From: Ziziphus jujuba
Taxonomy: Eukaryota > Streptophyta > Magnoliopsida > Rosales > Rhamnaceae
Direction of reading: 5' to 3'
Length of the DNA stretch: 64,000 bases
Assembly (NCBI RefSeq): GCF_031755915.1
Contig: NC_083379.1
Coordinates: forward strand, 16,725,501-16,789,500
Of this stretch, positions 60,451 through 64,000 are shown piece after piece; position 1 is the stretch's first letter; each line of letters begins with the position of its first letter. The notes beneath the pieces are model-generated. The model was given only the letters and a program-made list of their open reading frames with translations. It was not told the DNA's origin and made no database searches. The translations under genes and the position numbers were made by a program.

Positions 60451-61494
60451 GACACATCATATAAAACAATTAGCTATATGAGATCCTTCATGATAACTGA
60501 ATTTAGATGACAAGGTCTAGCCTAATTAAGAAAAAAAAATTATTTAATTGCGTAATTGAAATTTCAATATTTTTAAAGAGAGATGATGAAATAATCCCTT
60601 CCCAATTAATTAAAATGGAAGGATGAAAATTTTAAAAATAAAGCCCACATGCTTCTTCTTTTCTTTTCTTTTTCCCGTTTCATTTCAAACTTTGGTTAGT
60701 TTCATCTTATCTTTAGTTTATGATACTGCTTAAGAAATTGATATTGTATATTTATATATGTGCCTGATATTTTAGCAGAATTTTAAATGGGAAATTTTAT
60801 TTTATTTTTTTAGATGTTTACATATATAGGGAATTAATGCATGGACAATTTACCATCCATGCTCTCCCAATTAAAACGTTAAAGATAATGCACATATCGT
60901 CGTTCATCAATGAGAATTTATTACACCATAAATGGATAATTTTTCGGTCATGTAATCTGCAGGAAGGTAATTTTAGCTTTTGGCCGTTCATTTAAAAATT
61001 TAGGTTGCTTATTTTTTATTTTTTGCTTAAAATTTGGGTTGCCTTATTTTGCCACTGTGATACTGCCCAAGTTATTAATCACTAGTTTTCTAGCCTCCTT
61101 TTATGCCCTTTAAAGATCAAAAGAATAAAATTATTTTCCTATATTTTTCATTTAAGATTATCTAACGTGTAAAGTTTACAAAAGCTTATTTATAATATTT
61201 TCCTTTAATGTTGCACGAAAAATATATAGTTATCTTTTTATAGATAGTATGTCATCATTGCATAACAAATTATTTATTAAATCAATAAATATTTTTGAAA
61301 GTCTTATAATTTATCATTATTGGTAACAATTACCATGGTAAAGTTAAATTGAAGTATTTAATTTTCTTATTTTTTATTTAAAATCTTAATGCTGGATCAT
61401 TTAATGGTAATCATTTAAATTGGCATATGACATATAGATCCAATTGATGATCATTCACCAATAGTGAAAAATAATATTTTTTTCTATTTTTAAA
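60451..61494. other. Right flank of unit B, no gene
   Basis: It matches 42861-43911 closely and 24085-24960 more distantly. No coding was seen. It lies downstream of the minus-strand UBL gene of unit C. Confidence 0.55.
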
Positions 61495-63091
61495 GAAAAA
61501 AAAAAGTAAAAAAACAACACTATATGAAACAAAAATTGGATAAACAAAATCAAAAAAATAGTTGGGCCTAACCAATATTTCTCTCTTTCTTTCTGCACAA
61601 AAAAGTATTACAATGGAACATTTTGTTGACATTTGCTCAAAATTGTTAATATTTTTCTTATTACAAACATATATGATAATTATCAACAAACCAATATAAA
61701 AAGTTCTAAATTGAAAAAATTAGAAAAATGAAAATCTACAATTGAATAAACAGTAAGGTAAATTCTAATTAACTCATCAATTTTAATTGTAAAAATTAAT
61801 TCTAAAGAACAACCTTATGGATGAGTTGAGTATGATTTTTTATAACATCGAATATAATTGCAATTAAGACAAAATTGAAATGGTCTACATGAAATTATCG
61901 TTAAAAAATATGAAAACTTTATTAATTTTTTTTGGATATAATGAAATTAATTAACAGTTATAGATATCCAAATAGATAAACCATAAATATGGATAAAAGA
62001 TTGCAAATTGTAATAAAATTTGTATTTTGTGTCAGAATAGAAACTAAAGAAGTTCCTTGTAAGTAAACATATATAGAATACTTTAGAAATTATTAAAACA
62101 AAAACAAAAAAAAAAAGGACAAAATAAGAATTTGCACGAAGAAATTGAAGAAGCTAAAACACAGTATCTAATATATTATAATAAATAAATAAATAAAAAT
62201 TAAGGCTACCTTTTATATAAGGGTAAAATTGGAATTTTAAGACCTCCTTTAAACTATGAACTTGCAGCAAGCCAATTTTTAGGATCCACCGGTAATACTT
62301 CCATTGAAGATCTCAATGGTATCACCCTGAGCAACATGGTGCCAACGAAACGACTTGTCGTCGTCCATCACATTCTGCTTGTAAATGAAAAAGTAACCCT
62401 CCTGTGGAAGATGGAAGTGAAGCTTCTGGTGCAGTCTCTGCAACTCCTTCCTCAATTCCCCGACACTGTCATTTGCATTCACCTCCACCGGAATCTTCTT
62501 AGTCCCGCATTTCGGCAGCACCATCACCCTCAGTTTTTTGGGCCCCACCGCTGTCCCCGCTTGAGCAGAAACCGTAGTCTGAGAATGTCTAATACTAACC
62601 TCGATCTCCGCGTTATCGGAGAGCTCGCAATCACGCAAACAGCGATGATCATGCAATTCGGTACCGCCGGAATGAAGCGCCAATCGGCTAACCGGTACGC
62701 CTTCTGTTTCTTGAATCTTCTCCTTGAGAGTGCCGATGGTGTCGTTTGCGTCCATTTCAACGAGGACGTGGATTTTGGAGGTGGGAATTTTGAGGGCGAG
62801 TTGAATTTTGTTAATGGAGCTTGAAGAATCTTGGATGGTGTTGGAATTGGTGGGAATGTTGTTGTCATGGTCGGAGGCGATGATGAGGTGGACAATAGAG
62901 TTCTGGAGGATTTCGTAGTAAGCGACGTCGTGGTCGTCTTGGAGGACTTGGGTATTGAAGATTAGGGTTTGGTTGGAAATGGGTATGTTGTGGTATTTTT
63001 GAATCTTTTCTTTGATCTCCAGCACCGAGTCGAAAAAACCCACTTCAATGGAGAAGCGTTCCCTTCTTTGGGGCTCGAAAATAACATCCAT
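61495..63091. repeat. Tandem unit C, left part, with the intact UBL gene
   Basis: Sequence from GTAAAAAAACAACACTATAT at 61508 through the UBL stop and C-terminal codons matches units A and B. From about 62630 rightward unit C alone keeps the gene's 5' half. Homology at 61800-62240 allows the pre-insertion site of the solo LTR in unit B to be read directly. Confidence 0.8.
62279..63091 (-). CDS. Three-domain ubiquitin-like protein, intact
   Basis: A single exon of 270 codons has its ATG at 63091-63089 (MDVIFEPQRRERFSIEV) and TAA at 62281-62279. A second ATG is not needed, because the frame starts the first UBL strand directly. Domain 1 is about residues 1-74 (EIKEKIQKYHNIPISNQTLI and FNTQVLQDD), domain 2 about 96-168 (TLKEKIQETEGVPVSRLAL, DCELSDNAEIEV), and domain 3 about 186-264 (KLRVMVLPKCGTKKIPVEV, 'SVGELRKELQRL', FIYKQNVMDDDKSFRWHHV). 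A Ser/Asn linker joins domains 1 and 2. The tail SITGGS has no free diglycine, so it is likely a UBL adaptor and not a conjugated modifier. Plant proteins of this three-UBL layout are known but little studied. Two tandem relatives (36636-37017 and 47969-48150) are dead, so this is the only candidate functional copy here. Confidence 0.9.
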   Translation of the reverse strand: MDVIFEPQRRERFSIEVGFFDSVLEIKEKIQKYHNIPISNQTLIFNTQVLQDDHDVAYYEILQNSIVHLIIASDHDNNIPTNSNTIQDSSSSINKIQLALKIPTSKIHVLVEMDANDTIGTLKEKIQETEGVPVSRLALHSGGTELHDHRCLRDCELSDNAEIEVSIRHSQTTVSAQAGTAVGPKKLRVMVLPKCGTKKIPVEVNANDSVGELRKELQRLHQKLHFHLPQEGYFFIYKQNVMDDDKSFRWHHVAQGDTIEIFNGSITGGS

Positions 63092-64000
63092 TATTTTAGT
63101 TTTTTTTAATCAGAAACCCAAGCATGGGTTTTTGAATCTGTAGGAAGGGTTTGCTTTAAACAATCGTATTTCTATGTAAAGTGTTTGGTTCTTTGGAAAA
63201 TTAAATATAATATTAGGTGTAACAGTATCCGATCTCGTCTAACTAAGCGCCGAGATGCGTGGCGATTCTACATTTTTTTCTTCTTTTTTTTTCAATTTGA
63301 ATTTTCCAAAACTTATTTAAATAGTTATGAAGTGCATAACGCATTGTTAGAGAATTATAATACTCTAATTATCTATTTGGAATTTATCAAAAAATATATA
63401 TATCTATTTGGCAAGAAAGTTATCCAAATAAGCTTTACTGTTTTTCTCCATATCATTAGTGATCATATTTGTGAAAGTTTTACTATTTTTCTCCATATCA
63501 TTAGTGATCTTATTGGTGAAATTTAATTGCTGATATGGCAAGTATATTAATTGTCTATATTTAATTTTTTTCTTTTTTGACTTTTTAAACTAAATGTGCA
63601 TTGAATTAAAAAAAAAAAAAAACTAAATGTACATAATACATATATATATATATATATATATATTTGGTAATAACTAAATATACATAATATGCTTTATGCT
63701 TTATATGAACCTAACTTTTAAATTGCCATATGACAATATACCAGTACTAGTCCTGCTCAAAAGTTAATTCAAAATTATTTTATTTATTTTATTACTAATA
63801 CAAATTTATTTAACCTTCATATATATATATATATATATATAAATTTCTATATCTATGGATGGAGGGATTTAGGTCATTAAACAATAGCCATTGAATTGTC
63901 TCATGGCATATGGATGCCTGTGATGATAGTCAAAATTAATTCCAAAGAAATAGTAGTCATTACTCATTACTTGTACACTTTTTTTAATTAAATTATCCAG
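63092..64000. promoter_or_regulatory. Upstream (promoter) region of the three-UBL gene
   Basis: It is non-coding and AT-rich, with a T run near 63272-63292, a 44-bp tandem repeat (63434-63521) and TA tracts at about 63640-63662 and 63819-63841. On the minus strand a TATATTTAAT-like box lies near 63205, about 115 bp before the ATG; it is a candidate only. Confidence 0.4.
63434..63521. repeat. Tandem repeat of 44 bp, two copies, upstream of the UBL gene
   Basis: TTTACTGTTTTTCTCCATAT then CATTAGTGATCATATTTGTG at 63434 repeats at 63478 as TTTACTATTTTTCTCCATAT and CATTAGTGATCTTATTGGTG. Few differences separate the two units, so it is young. Confidence 0.85.

Larger units (their letters stand above)
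43912..61494. repeat. Tandem unit B, expanded by three insertions
   Basis: It has the same order and orientation as unit A. Removing the solo LTRs with one target copy each (about 3274 and 2639 bp) and the gypsy insert (about 3.63 kb) from 17.58 kb leaves about 8.04 kb. Small differences from unit A include the 395-bp loss at the gypsy insert, about 180 bp extra LINE and about 100 bp extra MITE. Confidence 0.85.

Noticed and set aside
62336..62895. Plus-strand and other-frame ORFs overlapping the UBL gene
   Set aside because: They are antisense or shifted shadows of the 270-codon gene.
63205..63265. Text resembling part of 5S rRNA (GATCTCGTCTAACTAAGCGCCGAG)-like region
   Set aside because: Only a short, loose likeness. 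The rest of a 5S gene is absent and no RNA gene fold could be supported.

Overview
This window looks like repeat-rich nuclear DNA of a flowering plant, most likely a eudicot. It is AT-rich and holds layered plant retrotransposons (Ty1-copia, Ty3-gypsy-like and L1-type LINE), a PIF/Harbinger-type DNA transposon, small fold-back elements, a plant ubiquitin-like (UBL) gene family and a plant sterol-desaturase-type P450 remnant. No rRNA, tRNA, CRISPR or bacterial-style operon was seen. The species cannot be named from the sequence alone.

Left part (1-20.7 kb). The window opens inside a copia element with a long uninterrupted pol reading frame, a polypurine tract and a 3' LTR (3083-4117). It abuts a reverse-oriented copy (4118-7681) of a large LTR family seen twice more to the right. 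From 7.7 to 15.7 kb I see no gene, only a possible copia-like LTR and several degenerate tandem repeats (about 24, 74, 31, 25 and 151 bp). From 15.7 to 20.7 kb lies very AT-rich DNA with Helitron-like ends, enclosing two diverged copies of a gypsy-like fragment.

Middle part (21.5-35.9 kb). A two-UBL-domain gene on the minus strand (21517-22108, one short predicted intron) is followed by a fold-back MITE and a diverged copy (24.1-25.26 kb) of the downstream flank of the UBL units found further right. Then come a degraded LINE (ORF1, endonuclease, start of reverse transcriptase), a Harbinger-type element joined to it at a TTA, and a copia element with a complete 5' LTR, a Met-tRNA primer-binding site and frameshifted gag/pol. 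The copia element stops abruptly at about 35878.

Right part (35.9-63.1 kb). This is the most structured region: direct repeats of a unit of about 8 kb that starts again near 35879, 43912 and 61495. Each full unit holds a minus-strand three-UBL gene (or its remnant), a plus-strand LINE 3' part, a P450 3' end joined to a gypsy-type gag remnant, and an AT-rich spacer with a MITE. The second unit was later enlarged by two solo LTRs (44247-47515 and 51932-54565, each with a 5-bp target duplication) and by a truncated gypsy-type element with an Asp-tRNA primer site and a 432-codon open frame. Only the last UBL copy (62279-63091, 270 aa) is intact; the other two are truncated and carry stops or frameshifts.

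No cooperating multi-gene pathway is visible. The functional candidates are the two UBL genes, the copia pol frame at the left edge and possibly the gag-like frame at 48-49.6 kb; the rest is mobile DNA and its decay. I found no convincing new defence, metabolic or regulatory system. The best leads are the tandem unit history, the duplicated gag/P450 junction, hairpins at conserved places in the copia LTRs, and minisatellites carried inside LTRs.
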